A stretch of DNA of 64,000 nt from JACVRW01 sp963820315 (GCA_963820315.1 CAWFZK010000009.1:30238-94237); one strand, 5' to 3'; counted from the first letter of the stretch, positions 43,328 through 52,563 are shown. The notes: a model not told the origin generated them from the sequence alone. Numbers and translations: made by a program.

Positions 43328-43960
43328 TCAGTCGAGATGGCGGGCCGCGAACGCAGCCGCCTCGGCGCGATTGCGGAAGCGGAGCTTCTCGAGCACGTGC
43401 CGCACGTGGGTCTTGACCGTCGCCTCGCTGATCACGAGCCGCTCCGCGATCTCGCGGTTGCGCAGCCCCTCCGCCAGCAGCGCGAGCACCTCGCGCTCGC
43501 GCTCGCTGAGATCGGCGAGCGGATCCCGGCTTGGCTCCGGCTGCGCCCCGGCCAGCTCCTGCAGCAGCCGGCTCGCCATCGAGGCAGGGATGCGCGGCTC
43601 GCCGCGTCCCGCGGCCAGCACGGCCTCGATCAGCTCCGCCGGGGCGATGTCCTTGAGCAGATAGCCGGCGGCGCCGACCCGCAGCGAGGCGTACAGGTCC
43701 GGCTCCTGCTCGGAGACGGTGAGGATCATCACCTCGGTCTCCGGGTGGGAGCGGCGGATCGCGGCGCACGCCTCGATGCCCCTCACCTCGGGCATGTTGA
43801 GGTCGAGCAGGGCGACGTCCGGCCGGCGCCGCTCGGCCAGCGCGATCGCCTCGCGGCCATCCGCGGCGAGCCCCACGACCTCGATGCGCTCGTCGCCGCC
43901 GAGCAGGGCCGCCGTGCCCTCGCGCATGAGGCGATGGTCGTCGGCGATCAGCACGCGCAC
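43328..43960 (-). CDS. NarL/LuxR-family response regulator
   Basis: About 210 residues from GTG 43960; the open frame continues to 44029 but would overlap the divergent kinase start. Receiver domain: VLIADDHRLMREG, VALLDLNMPEVRG, MILTVSEQE and GYLLKDIAPAELI. C-terminal LuxR helix-turn-helix: LSEREREVLALLAEGLRNRE and VKTHVRHVLEKLRFRNR. A transcription factor controlled by the adjacent GAF kinase. The two genes are divergent with 46 bp between starts, which allows shared autoregulation. Confidence 0.88.
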   Translation of the reverse strand: MRVLIADDHRLMREGTAALLGGDERIEVVGLAADGREAIALAERRRPDVALLDLNMPEVRGIEACAAIRRSHPETEVMILTVSEQEPDLYASLRVGAAGYLLKDIAPAELIEAVLAAGRGEPRIPASMASRLLQELAGAQPEPSRDPLADLSEREREVLALLAEGLRNREIAERLVISEATVKTHVRHVLEKLRFRNRAEAAAFAARHLD

Positions 43961-44006
43961 CGGTGCGCCCTCGGAGGCCACGACGGAAGTATCGTGGGGC
44001 GCGGCC

Positions 44007-45131
44007 GTGACCACTGACGAGAGGCCCACCGGCCTTGCCGCCCTCGCCGCCCTCGGGCGTGTGGCGCACGCGCTCGTCGGCAGCGGAAGCCTGAGCGAGC
44101 TGGCCGAGCGGGCGCTCGACGAGATGCGCGACGGGCTCGGCCTCGAGCTCGTCGTCCTCTATCTGCCGCGCTTCGCGGAGGCGGCAACCCTGCAGCGCTA
44201 CGTCACCTCGGCCGGCAACGGCGCGGTCGCCGAGGTGCGCGACGAGATGGCCTTCGACGATGAGGCCTGGCAGCTCGCGGCGCTGAGCGGAGCCCCGCTC
44301 GTGTTCCGCGAGGAGGCGAGCTGGCTGGTGGCGAACCCGTTCGACCCGCCCGCGGAGTCCTGGCTCGTCGTGCCGCTCGTGTCGGAGCGGCAGCTCGTGG
44401 GCGTGGTCGTTGCGGCCGCGCCGGTGCCGATGTCACTCGATCCCACCGCAGCGACGCTGCTGACGCTGCTCGGCGATCTGCTCGCCGCCGGAATCGCGAC
44501 CGCGCGCATGCGCCAGCAGCTCCAGGGGGCCGAGATCGAGCGTGAGCGGGCCCGGCTCGCCGCCGAGATCCATGACGGCCTCGCCCAGGACCTTGCGCTC
44601 GCGACCAGGGAGCTCGCGCTGCTCGAGTCGGAGCCCGACCCCGAGCTGGCGCGCGCCAGCGCCGAGCGGCTGCGCGAGGCCGTGGGATCGGCGCGCCGCG
44701 TCGTGCGCGCGCGGCTCGAGGACCTGTCCGTCCACATCCCGCTCGGCGGCGTCGAGGCGGCGGTCAAGGAGGTGAGCGCGCGGCGCGGGCAGGGTCTGCC
44801 GCTCGTGGTGAGCTGCGAGGGCCCCGCCATCGACGTCTCGCCCGAGACCACCGCCGTAGTCCTGCGCGTGCTCACCGAGGCGCTCGCCAACTCCGCGCGG
44901 CACGCCCAGCCGGAGCATGTCGAGGTGCGGCTGCGCATCGAGGAACGGCTGCTGACGCTCGAGGTCGAGGACGACGGCGTCGGCTTCCAGCCCGCCGTGG
45001 CGGGCGGCCCCGGCGACGGTCACTTCGGCCTCACGCTGATGCGCGAGCGCGCCCGCAGCGCCGGCGGCAATCTGACCGTGAGCTCGGCGCCGCAGGATGG
45101 CGCGCGCATCACGCTCGAGGTGCCCGTGTGA
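44007..45131 (+). CDS. GAF-domain sensor histidine kinase (NarX/LiaS type)
   Basis: 374 residues. An N-terminal GAF domain (about 15-165; GSGSLSELAERALDEMRDG, SWLVVPLVSERQLVGVVV) is followed by a coiled-coil, the HisKA_3 site RLAAEIHDGLAQDLALATRE and an HATPase domain (LTEALANSARHAQPEHVEV, DDGVGFQPA, GLTLMRERARSAGG). No membrane helix is evident, so sensing is cytosolic. It is the partner of the divergent NarL regulator, and is translationally coupled to a MEDS-domain protein, the likely source of input signal. Confidence 0.9.
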   Translation: MTTDERPTGLAALAALGRVAHALVGSGSLSELAERALDEMRDGLGLELVVLYLPRFAEAATLQRYVTSAGNGAVAEVRDEMAFDDEAWQLAALSGAPLVFREEASWLVANPFDPPAESWLVVPLVSERQLVGVVVAAAPVPMSLDPTAATLLTLLGDLLAAGIATARMRQQLQGAEIERERARLAAEIHDGLAQDLALATRELALLESEPDPELARASAERLREAVGSARRVVRARLEDLSVHIPLGGVEAAVKEVSARRGQGLPLVVSCEGPAIDVSPETTAVVLRVLTEALANSARHAQPEHVEVRLRIEERLLTLEVEDDGVGFQPAVAGGPGDGHFGLTLMRERARSAGGNLTVSSAPQDGARITLEVPV

Positions 45132-45736
45132 TGAGCCGCTCGTCTAACGTCCGACCCGTGCTCGGTGCGCTCGACCCGGCGCTCGACGGCGGTGCCTGCC
45201 CCCACGTTGCCGTACTGCTCCGCAGCGAAGAGGAGTTCGCCCCGGTGGTCGCCTCGTTCTACTCGCTCGGCGCGAAGCGGGGCGGCTGGCTCGTCCACCG
45301 CAGCGTCGAGCTGGAGCGAGACCGCGAGGCGCTCACGGGAGCGGGGCTGGATGTCCCCGCGCTCGAGGCGGAGCAGCGGCTCGCGCTCGAGCAGATCAGG
45401 ATGTCGGAGCCGCCGGAGCAGCTGCCGCGCCGGCTCGATGCGGCCTTCGACGAGGCGCTCACGCGCGGCCTCAGCGCGCTCTGGTCGTCGCATACGCCGG
45501 TGCGGGCGGACTCGGAGTCATTCGGCCACGCGATGGAGGTCGAGCGCGCGTGGGAGCAGCACTTCCGCGACCGGCCGGTGATCACGCTCTGCCCCTACAT
45601 CGTGGGTGGCCTGGACGCGTCCGCCGCGCTCGGGCGGCTCACGGAGCTCGGCGCGCACCACCACGACGGCGTGCTGCTGCCGTCCGAGGGCGAGCTCGAG
45701 CTGTTCAGGCCGGCTCGAGCTGACGACGACCCCTGA
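45131..45736 (+). CDS. MEDS-domain (DcmR-like) sensory protein
   Basis: 201 residues; ATG 45131 overlaps the kinase stop (TGATG), and an in-frame GTG lies 3 bp before. CPHVAVLLRSEEEFAPVVAS at the start and SLGAKRGGWLVHRSV follow the MEDS pattern, a domain found in DcmR and in actinobacterial regulators, proposed to bind hydrocarbon-derived or small ligands. The C-terminal ITLCPYIVGGLDASAALGRL and THHHDG-like end are also typical. Alone here, it may be a ligand receptor for the kinase. Its end overlaps the convergent MFS gene by 32 bp. Confidence 0.75.
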   Translation: MSRSSNVRPVLGALDPALDGGACPHVAVLLRSEEEFAPVVASFYSLGAKRGGWLVHRSVELERDREALTGAGLDVPALEAEQRLALEQIRMSEPPEQLPRRLDAAFDEALTRGLSALWSSHTPVRADSESFGHAMEVERAWEQHFRDRPVITLCPYIVGGLDASAALGRLTELGAHHHDGVLLPSEGELELFRPARADDDP

Positions 45737-46850
45737 GCGTCAGGGTCGCGAGCGTCACGGCCGTGATCACGCCGAGCGCCGCGTAGGGAACGGCGTCCGA
45801 GGTGAGCTCGGCCGCCGCGCCGCCGGCGCTGGCTCCGATCAGGTGGCCGGCCGCCCAGGCGAGGTTCGAGATCGAGAAGGCGAGCGCCTGGTCGAGGCCG
45901 GCCTCCTCCGAGGCATCCGAGAGCAGCGCCATCGCGGGCGCCCAGAAGCCGCCGAGCGACGCGAACGCCAGCAGGATCGCCACGCCCAGCACGGCCACGC
46001 TTCCCGGCAGCGGTAGCAGCACCGCCATCACCAGCGCCCCGGTCAGCCCGGCGCGGATCGGCACGTAGCGGCCGCGCCGGTCGGACACCCGCCCCGCGAT
46101 CGGGCTGATCACGGCCTCGGCAGCGGCCGTGATCAGGAAGATGCCGCCGATCACGGCGCCGCTCGCACCCAGGTCGTCGAGCCGCAGCGGGCCGAGCACC
46201 TCGATCACGCCCGCGAACAGAGCCGGGAGGGTGAAGAGCCAGAAGCCGGCCAGCACCGCCCGGTTGCGCAGCGCAGCCGCGAGTGGCGCGAACACCGCGC
46301 CCGGCTCCGGCCGGACGCCCGGGGTCGCCCAGGCGAAGCCCGCCAGCACCGCGGCCACCACGGCGACGAGGCTGAAGACGACCTCGGGACCGACAACGGT
46401 CGCGGCGCCGCCGAGCACCGGCCCGAGCAGCACGCCCACGATCGCCGCCGCGAGCGCCGAGCCGATCAGCTCGCCGCGCCGCTCGGGCGGGGCGGCCGTC
46501 ACGAGCCATGCCATGCCGGCCGCCCACATGCAGGCGCCGCCGACGCCCTGCGTGAAGCGAGCGGCGTCCAGCAGCACGATTGTGTTGGCGAACGCGAAGA
46601 CGAGGCTCGTGATCCCGAGCAGCCCGAGCCCGAGCAGCAGCGTCGGCTTCACGCCCCAACGGGCCGCGAGCCAGCCGGCGGGCACGGCGGCCGCGAAGGT
46701 GCCGGCCGGGTAGGCCGCGGCGAGGATCCCGGCGCCGGTCTTCGACAGATCGAACTCGTCCGCGTACTGGGGCAGCAGCGGCGAGACGGCGGCGAAGAAC
46801 ATCGTGTCGACGAGCACGACCGCCGCAACGAGCAGGAACAGGCGCCGCAT
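45705..46850 (-). CDS. MFS transporter, 12 membrane helices
   Basis: 381 residues from ATG 46850. Hydrophobic helices run the whole length. MFS signatures are VDTMFFAAVSPLLPQYADEF in helix 1, AGWLAARWGVKP (motif A), QGVGGACMWAAGMAWL and the second-half motif SPIAGRVSDRRGRYVP. It belongs to the drug/small-molecule efflux type. No local genes hint at the substrate. Its upstream region is a set of three hairpin-forming 45-bp repeats. Confidence 0.85.
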   Translation of the reverse strand: MRRLFLLVAAVVLVDTMFFAAVSPLLPQYADEFDLSKTGAGILAAAYPAGTFAAAVPAGWLAARWGVKPTLLLGLGLLGITSLVFAFANTIVLLDAARFTQGVGGACMWAAGMAWLVTAAPPERRGELIGSALAAAIVGVLLGPVLGGAATVVGPEVVFSLVAVVAAVLAGFAWATPGVRPEPGAVFAPLAAALRNRAVLAGFWLFTLPALFAGVIEVLGPLRLDDLGASGAVIGGIFLITAAAEAVISPIAGRVSDRRGRYVPIRAGLTGALVMAVLLPLPGSVAVLGVAILLAFASLGGFWAPAMALLSDASEEAGLDQALAFSISNLAWAAGHLIGASAGGAAAELTSDAVPYAALGVITAVTLATLTLRGRRQLEPA

Positions 46851-46871
46851 CCCGCCGATGCTACGCAGACG

Positions 46872-47006
46872 GCAGTGCGCGAGGGCGCCGGCTCGGCCGG
46901 CTCCGGAGCGATCACCGCAGTGCGCGAGGGCGCCGGCTCGGCCGGCGCCGGAGCGATCACCGCAGTGCGCGAGGGCGCCGGCTCGGCCGGCGCCGGAGCG
47001 ATCACG
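46872..47006. repeat. Three tandem 45-bp repeats with a hairpin in each copy
   Basis: The units begin at 46872, 46917 and 46962 and are almost identical. Units two and three hold a perfect inverted repeat, GGCGCCGGC-TCG-GCCGGCGCC; the first unit has GGCTCC at the end of the second arm. They fill the 172-bp space between divergent MFS and M20-peptidase starts. The high open-frame content is a side effect of the repeat. A cis-regulatory or transcription-attenuating role is possible. Confidence 0.9.
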
Positions 47007-47022
47007 ACACAATGGCCGACCT

Positions 47023-48339
47023 ATGCCCGCACTGCTCGACGAGCTCATCGACTGGCTGCGCATCCCGTCCGTCTCCACCGGCGGCGGCGACGCGCCCGCG
47101 CTCGCACGCGCCTGCGACTGGGTCTGCGAGCGGATCGAGGCGGCGGGCGGCAGCGCGGAGCAGCTGACCGTCGACGGCGGCCACCCGCTCGCGCTCGGTG
47201 AGCTGCGCGCGGCGCGCCCCGGCGCGCCGACGGTGCTGGCCTACGGCCATTACGACGTCCAGGACCCGGGGCCGCTCGAGGCGTGGACCTCGCCGCCCTT
47301 CGACCCGACGGTGCGCGACGGGCGCCTGTACGCGCGCGGGGCGGCCGACGACAAGGGCAACTACCTGCCGCTGCTGCACGTCGCCTGCGAGCTCGCCCGG
47401 GCGGGCGAGCTGCCCGTGAACGTGCGCTTCCTGGTCGAGGGCGAGGAGGAGATCGGCAGCCCCTCGGTCCTGAAGTGGCTGCGCGAGGCGGAGCTCGGCG
47501 CGGACTGCGCGATCGTGTTCGACTCGCTGATGGCGGACGAGCGGACGCCCGCGATCTCCATCGGAGCGCGCGGCCTCGCCCAGGCGCTGGTCGAGGTGCG
47601 GACCGGCGCGCGCGACCTGCACTCGGGCCTCTACGGGGGCGCCGTCCTCAACGCGGCGCACGTCCTGATCGCGATGTTCGCGGCGGTGGCCCCGGACGCT
47701 CAGGGGCGCGTGCGCGAGGAGCTGCGTGCCGGCGTCGCCCCGGTGGGTGAGCGCGAGCGCGAGTCGTGGGCGCGGCTCACGCCGGGCGCGGAGGCGCTGC
47801 GCTCGGTCGGCGCGCGCGAGGTCACGGCTGGGGCGGGGGACGAGTTCTACGAACGCACCGGCGCGGCGCCCGCGCTCGACGTGAACATGCTCAGCGTCGG
47901 CGAGCCGCGCACGCTGGTGCCCGCCAGCGCGCGCGGGTACGTGAGCCTGCGCCTGGCGCCGGGCCAGAGCGGCGCGGACATGGGCGCGGCGCTCGAGCGG
48001 CTGCTGCGCTCCGCCGTGCCCGCCGGGGCCGACGTCGAGATCGAGATGAAGATCGCCGACCCGGCGCTGTTCGACCCCGAGCATCCGGCTCTGATACTGG
48101 CCGGGGAGGCGATTGGGCGGGCGTGCGGGACGCCGCCCGCGTTCGTGCGGCTCGGCGGCACGCTGCCGCTGCTCGCCGTGCTTGCCGAGCGCGGGGTGCC
48201 GACGATCGTGAGCGGCTTCGTGCTGCCCGACGACGCGATCCACGCGCCCGACGAGAGCTACCGGCTCGAGAGCCTCGAGCTTGGCGAGCGCTCGGCGCGC
48301 GAGCTCTACGCGGCGCTGGCAGACCTGCGCATGCGGTGA
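47023..48339 (+). CDS. M20-family zinc dipeptidase
   Basis: 438 residues from ATG 47023. M20 metal sites are intact: GHYDVQ (His), RGAADDKGNYL (bridging Asp), EGEEEIGSPS (Glu pair), VFDSLMADE and the later DAIHAPDE (His). The dimerisation domain with ARDLHSGLYGGAVLNAA is present. It is likely a cytosolic carnosinase/PepV-type peptidase acting on small peptides or acylated amino acids. The 3' end overlaps a convergent methyltransferase gene by 34 bp. Confidence 0.9.
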   Translation: MPALLDELIDWLRIPSVSTGGGDAPALARACDWVCERIEAAGGSAEQLTVDGGHPLALGELRAARPGAPTVLAYGHYDVQDPGPLEAWTSPPFDPTVRDGRLYARGAADDKGNYLPLLHVACELARAGELPVNVRFLVEGEEEIGSPSVLKWLREAELGADCAIVFDSLMADERTPAISIGARGLAQALVEVRTGARDLHSGLYGGAVLNAAHVLIAMFAAVAPDAQGRVREELRAGVAPVGERERESWARLTPGAEALRSVGAREVTAGAGDEFYERTGAAPALDVNMLSVGEPRTLVPASARGYVSLRLAPGQSGADMGAALERLLRSAVPAGADVEIEMKIADPALFDPEHPALILAGEAIGRACGTPPAFVRLGGTLPLLAVLAERGVPTIVSGFVLPDDAIHAPDESYRLESLELGERSARELYAALADLRMR

Positions 48340-48939
48340 ATGCGGACGCGCTCGGAGCGCGGCGTGCCGGTCGTCTTCAGGACCCAACCCTCGCTCTCGA
48401 CGCGCTCGAGGAAGCGCGCTGCGGCGGCCCGCTGCGGGTCGGCGAGCAACACGAGCCCGCGCTGCGTCCACGAGCTGGGGGAGGAGCCGCAGGAGCAGAT
48501 TGGCGTTGCGGCGCTCGTAGAGCACGTCCGACGCCAGCACGAGGTCCCAGGGGCCGCGCTCGACGATCGCCTGCGGCTCGGCCCAGGAGCAGACGAGCGT
48601 CTCGATCCGCACGCCGTTGCGCTCGGCGTTCGCACCCGTCGCGAGCACGGCGTCCCGAGACCAGTCCGTGGCGAGCACGCGCCCGCCCGAACGCGCGGCG
48701 GCGATGCTGGGCAGCCCGAGGCCGCAGCCCAGCTCGAGCGTGCGCTTGCCGCGCAGCGAGCGCAGCGACAGGTCGTGCGCCAGCGCGACGGCGCTCGCCC
48801 AGAGCTCCGCCCAATAGGGCAGGAACTCCTCGTGCTCGAACGACTCCTCCGAGAGCAGCGCCTCGGCATCGCGCGGCCGGGCTAGCTCGATCTCGCCGCC
48901 GGGGAGCGGAATGCGCTCGGCGACGTCGAGCTCGATCAC
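48306..48939 (-). CDS. Class I methyltransferase (Methyltransf_16-like), frameshifted
   Basis: About 211 residues, GTG 48939. SAM motif I TLELGCGLGLPSIAAARSGG, motif II VLATDWSRDAVLATGANAE, then WDLVLASDVLYERRNANLL. It resembles the lysine/nicotinamide N-methyltransferase-like group with the preceding EEFLPYWAELWASAVALA. A shift near 48465 separates LLPQLVDA from GLVLLADPQRAAAARFLE. Encoded just after the M3 peptidase, whose stop is 1 bp before its start. It could modify a protein or small amine; unknown. Confidence 0.75.
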
Positions 48940-48940
48940 C

Positions 48941-50788
48941 TTAAGGCGAACCCTCCGCAGCCGGCCGAGTCGGCTGCCTCGGGCCCGGCGTCCTTCCCGC
49001 CTCCGCAGCGGCTTGCTCCGCCGCGCCGAGCTCGCGCTCGATCAGCTCGAGCCCACTCGCCCAGAAGCCGGGATCGGCGAGGTCGATGCCGACGATCCTG
49101 CCGAGCTCCTCGGGCGGCAGCGAGCCGCCGGCGCGCAGCAGGTCGAGGTAGGCGGGCACGAACGACTCGCCCTGCTCCTCGTAGCGGCGGTAGACCGAGA
49201 GCGCCAGCAGGTGGCCGTACGCGTAGGCGTAGACGTAGCCGGGTGCGTCGACGAAGTGCCAGACGTACGACCACCAGAGCCCGTAGTCGTCGCCCAGCTC
49301 GACGCTGTCGCCGAGCAGGTCGGCCTGCGTCTCGAGCCAGAGCTCGGAGAAGCGGTCGATCGACAGCTCCCCGTCCTCGCGGCGCGACGTGTGCAGGGCG
49401 TCCTCGAAGCGGTTCATCGCGACCTGCCGGAATACCGCGGCGACGGCGCCGTCGAGCGCGCCGGCCAGCAGGTCGAGCCGTTCGGCGGGGCCCGGCGCGC
49501 GCTCGAGCAGGCGCTCGAGCACGATGGTCTCGCCGAAGATCGAGGCCGTCTCGGCGAGCGTGAGCGGCGTCGTGAAATGGAAGATGCCCTGCGGCCGCGC
49601 GAGTGACGCATGGACGCCGTGGCCGAGCTCGTGGGCCATCGTGAGCACGTCGTAGGGACGCGAGCTGTAGTTGAGCAGCACGTACGGATGCGCCGAGGGC
49701 ACCGTGTAGGAGCAGAAGGCGCCGCCGCGCTTGCCCGGCCGCGGCGGTCCGTCGATGTGGCCGTGATCGAAGAAGGCGGCCGCCGTGTCGCCCAGCTCGG
49801 GCGAGAAGCTGCGGTAGCAGTCGAGCACGATCTCGCGCGCCTCGCCGTACGGGATGCGCTCGTCGCTGTCGGAGACGGGCGCCATGCGGTCGTAGTGGGC
49901 GAGCCGGTCGAGCCCCAGCAGCCGCGCCTTCAGCGCGTACCAGCGCCGCGCCAGGTCGTAGCGCGACTGGACCGCCTCGATGAGCGCCTCGACGGACTCG
50001 TCGCTCGCCTCGTTCGCCAGGTTGCGCGACGCGAGCCAATGCGGGTAGGAGCGCAGCCGGTCCTTCGTCGCCTTGTCGCCGAGCAGCGTGTTGAACACGA
50101 ACGCGCGCGTGCGCAGGCCGGGCCGGAGCGCCTCGGTGATCGCGGCCGCGGTCTCGGCGCGGCGCTCGCGGCTCGGGTCCAGCAGGCCCGAGAGGGCCTC
50201 CTCGAACGAGATCGGCTCGTCAGCGTCGGGCACCGCCACCTCGATCGCGGACGTCTGCTCGGTGAAGAGGCGCTGGAAGGCGCCCGAGCCGCTGACGCTC
50301 GTCTCGGTGAGGATGCGCTCCTCGGGCTCAGTGAGCTGGTGCGGGCGGTAGCGGCGCACGGTGCGCAGGTAGTGGGCGCAGAAGTCGAGCTCCGGGGCCT
50401 CGAGCAGCTCGTCGGCGCGCTCGTCCGGGACGAGATTCCACTCGAGCTCGAAGAACAGCAGCGTCGTCTCGATCGCGGCGCCGAGCTCGCGCGCCCTCTG
50501 CATCAGCGCGCCGCGCTCGGGATCGGCGGTGTCGAGCGAGAAGCGCAGGACGGCGTAGGAGCCGGCCCGGCCGCCGAGGTCGTGGATCGCGGCCAGCTCG
50601 TGCATGGCGTCGGCGAGCCCCGCGGAGTCGAGCTCGGCCACGGCGCCCTTGTGGCGCTGCGCGAATGTCTCGGCGCGGTCGCGCGCCTCGGCAAGCGTCT
50701 CCTCGACCCCCTCTGCGCCGCGCCCTCCGACAAGCGGCTCGAGGTCCCAGGAGGCGGATTCCAGTGCTTCGTCGACGGTGGTGCTCAC
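48941..50788 (-). CDS. M3-family oligoendopeptidase (PepF-like)
   Basis: 615 residues. The zinc motif HELGH is at residues 386-390 (MAHELGHGVHASLAR), followed by the third ligand Glu in LAETASIFGET. The preceding PSAHPYVLLNYSSRPYDVLT and the helical N-terminal domain fit the M3B oligoendopeptidase F group. It degrades short peptides in the cytosol. It is followed by a methyltransferase in the same operon and is divergent from a threonine dehydratase-like gene with a 36-bp gap. Confidence 0.92.
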   Translation of the reverse strand: MSTTVDEALESASWDLEPLVGGRGAEGVEETLAEARDRAETFAQRHKGAVAELDSAGLADAMHELAAIHDLGGRAGSYAVLRFSLDTADPERGALMQRARELGAAIETTLLFFELEWNLVPDERADELLEAPELDFCAHYLRTVRRYRPHQLTEPEERILTETSVSGSGAFQRLFTEQTSAIEVAVPDADEPISFEEALSGLLDPSRERRAETAAAITEALRPGLRTRAFVFNTLLGDKATKDRLRSYPHWLASRNLANEASDESVEALIEAVQSRYDLARRWYALKARLLGLDRLAHYDRMAPVSDSDERIPYGEAREIVLDCYRSFSPELGDTAAAFFDHGHIDGPPRPGKRGGAFCSYTVPSAHPYVLLNYSSRPYDVLTMAHELGHGVHASLARPQGIFHFTTPLTLAETASIFGETIVLERLLERAPGPAERLDLLAGALDGAVAAVFRQVAMNRFEDALHTSRREDGELSIDRFSELWLETQADLLGDSVELGDDYGLWWSYVWHFVDAPGYVYAYAYGHLLALSVYRRYEEQGESFVPAYLDLLRAGGSLPPEELGRIVGIDLADPGFWASGLELIERELGAAEQAAAEAGRTPGPRQPTRPAAEGSP

Positions 50789-50824
50789 CGCACCGAATCT
50801 AGCCGCTCGGGATCATGTGGGCGA

Positions 50825-51724
50825 ATGGCCGCCCCGACGCCACTTGAACCGGCACCGGCAGCGCTCGGCGCGGGCGACTCGGTCTGGCTGAAGCGCGAGG
50901 ACCGGCACGAGCTCGGCGCATTCAAGTGGCGCGGCGCGTTGCCGGTGCTGGAGCGCTTCAAGGAGGACGGTGCCGAGGCCGTCGTCACGGCTTCGACCGG
51001 CAACCACGGCGCCGCGAGCGCGTGGGCGGCACAGCGCGCGGGCCTGCGCGCGATCGTGTTCGTGCCGGCCGGCGCGAGCCGCGCCAAGGTCGCCAGGCTG
51101 GAGGCGCTCGGCGCGGAGCTGCACGAGGTCGGCGACGACCTCGACGCCTCGAAGGACCTCGCCCGCGAGTTCGCCGCCGAGCACGGGCTCGCGTTCTTCG
51201 AGGACGGCGCCGAGCCGGCGCAGTTCGACGGCTACGAGGCGATCGGACGAGAGATCGCCGAGCAGCTCCAGGAGCGGCCCGCCCGTGTCGTCGTGCCTGT
51301 CGGGAACGGCGCGCTCCTTATCGGAGTTGCGCGAGGCCTCGACGGCGCGCCGGCGGTGGCCGTGGTCGCCAAGGAGGCGCCCGTGATGGCGCTCAGCGTC
51401 GAGGCAGGACATCCGGTCGAGAGCGACCGCTCGGCGACCTTCGCGGACGGCATGGCCGTGCGCGTGGCGGTACCGATCGCCGTCGAGGAGATCGTGCGCC
51501 TCGGCGTGCCCTTCGTGCAGGTCTCGGAGCGGGCGCTGGCGCGGGCGATCGGCCGCTTCGCGGCCGCCGGCCTGCGCGTCGAGGGCTCGGCCGCCGCGGC
51601 GCTCGCCGCGCTCGAGCAGCTCGAGCCTGTGGACGGCCCGACCGTGCTGGTCGTAACCGGCTCCAACATCGACGACGAGCTCTACCGGCGCGCCGTCGAG
51701 CAGCCCGAGACGTTCCCGGACTGA
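50825..51724 (+). CDS. PLP-dependent threonine/serine dehydratase-like protein
   Basis: 299 residues. The PLP lysine lies at residue 34 in ELGAFKWRGA, with the phosphate-binding STGNHGAASAWAAQRAG, the tetraglycine-type loop replaced by VPVGNGALLIGVARGL, and RVEGSAAAALAALEQL. It belongs to the fold-type II family with threonine dehydratase, serine racemase and ectoine-utilisation EutB. Length is slightly short and there is no ACT regulatory domain, so it would be a catabolic type. The GGGGL loop variation leaves the exact substrate open. Confidence 0.82.
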   Translation: MAAPTPLEPAPAALGAGDSVWLKREDRHELGAFKWRGALPVLERFKEDGAEAVVTASTGNHGAASAWAAQRAGLRAIVFVPAGASRAKVARLEALGAELHEVGDDLDASKDLAREFAAEHGLAFFEDGAEPAQFDGYEAIGREIAEQLQERPARVVVPVGNGALLIGVARGLDGAPAVAVVAKEAPVMALSVEAGHPVESDRSATFADGMAVRVAVPIAVEEIVRLGVPFVQVSERALARAIGRFAAAGLRVEGSAAAALAALEQLEPVDGPTVLVVTGSNIDDELYRRAVEQPETFPD

Positions 51725-51732
51725 TCGCGGCC

Positions 51733-52563
51733 GTGCTGGCCGACGTCGTTCAGTACCTGCGCTGTCCGCACTGCGCCGCGGAGCTGGCGCTCGAGGGCCG
51801 GGTGATGCGCTGCGCGGCCGGCCACTCCTTCGACGTCGCCCGCCAGGGCTACGTGAGCCTGCTGCCGGGCAAGCCCCGCGCCGGCAGCGGGGACAGTGCC
51901 CAGATGGTCGCCGCGCGCGAGCGGTTCCTCGGTGCAGGTCATTTCGAGCCGCTGGCCGCGGCGCTCGTGGAGGCGGCCGAGGCCGGCGGCGACGGCTGCG
52001 TCCTCGATCTGGGCGCGGGCACCGGCCGGCAGCTCGCGCGCGTGCTCGACGCCCTGCCGCGGCGTCACGGGGTCGCGCTCGACGTCTCGCGCCCGGCGCT
52101 GCAGCGGGCGGCGCGCGCTCATCCCCGCATCGGCGCCGTCGGCGGCGACATCTGGGGGGCGCTGCCCGTGCGCTCGGCGGCGGCGGCTCTCGTCCTGAAC
52201 GTCTTCGCGCCGCGCAACGGCGACGAGATCGCGCGCGTCATGGCCCCGGGCGGGCTGCTCGCGGTCGTGACACCGACCGCGCGCCATCTCGAGGAGCTGA
52301 CGGCCCCGCTCGGGATGCTGAGCGTCGACAGCCGCAAGCCCGAGCGGCTCGAGCGCGAGCTGGGCGGGCGGCTCGAGCTGCTGTCGAGCGAGGAGCGCGA
52401 ATGGCGGATGTCGCTGGCCGCCGGCGACCTGGAGGCGCTCGTCATGATGGGCCCCAGTGGATTCCACGCGGATCCGGAAGAGCTCCGGGAGCGCATCGCA
52501 GCCCTGCCCGAGCGCGTCGAAGCTGGGGCGTCGGTGGTGCTGAGCCTGTGGCGGCCGCGCTGA
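51733..52563 (+). CDS. RlmA-like 23S rRNA (guanine-N1) methyltransferase
   Basis: 276 residues, GTG start. An N-terminal zinc site (YLRCPHCAAELALEGRVMRC ... GHSFD) and the RQGYVSLLPGK motif are typical of RlmA/TlrB. The SAM motif VLDLGAGTGRQLARVLDALP, LDVSRPALQRAARAHP and LNVFAPRNGDEIARVM follow. Family members methylate G745 or G748 of 23S rRNA, and TlrB variants give macrolide resistance. Which position is modified cannot be seen. It overlaps the next gene by 16 bp. Confidence 0.85.
   Translation: MLADVVQYLRCPHCAAELALEGRVMRCAAGHSFDVARQGYVSLLPGKPRAGSGDSAQMVAARERFLGAGHFEPLAAALVEAAEAGGDGCVLDLGAGTGRQLARVLDALPRRHGVALDVSRPALQRAARAHPRIGAVGGDIWGALPVRSAAAALVLNVFAPRNGDEIARVMAPGGLLAVVTPTARHLEELTAPLGMLSVDSRKPERLERELGGRLELLSSEEREWRMSLAAGDLEALVMMGPSGFHADPEELRERIAALPERVEAGASVVLSLWRPR

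Noticed and set aside
46872..47006. Tandem 45-bp repeats as a CRISPR array or as coding repeats
   Set aside because: Units are contiguous without unique spacers and no cas gene is near. Translated frames are only low-complexity peptides without a ribosome site.
47002..48939. Long minus-strand frame extending from the methyltransferase through the M20 peptidase
   Set aside because: Only its first about 160 codons are methyltransferase; the rest is antisense to the peptidase and follows a frame shift near 48465.
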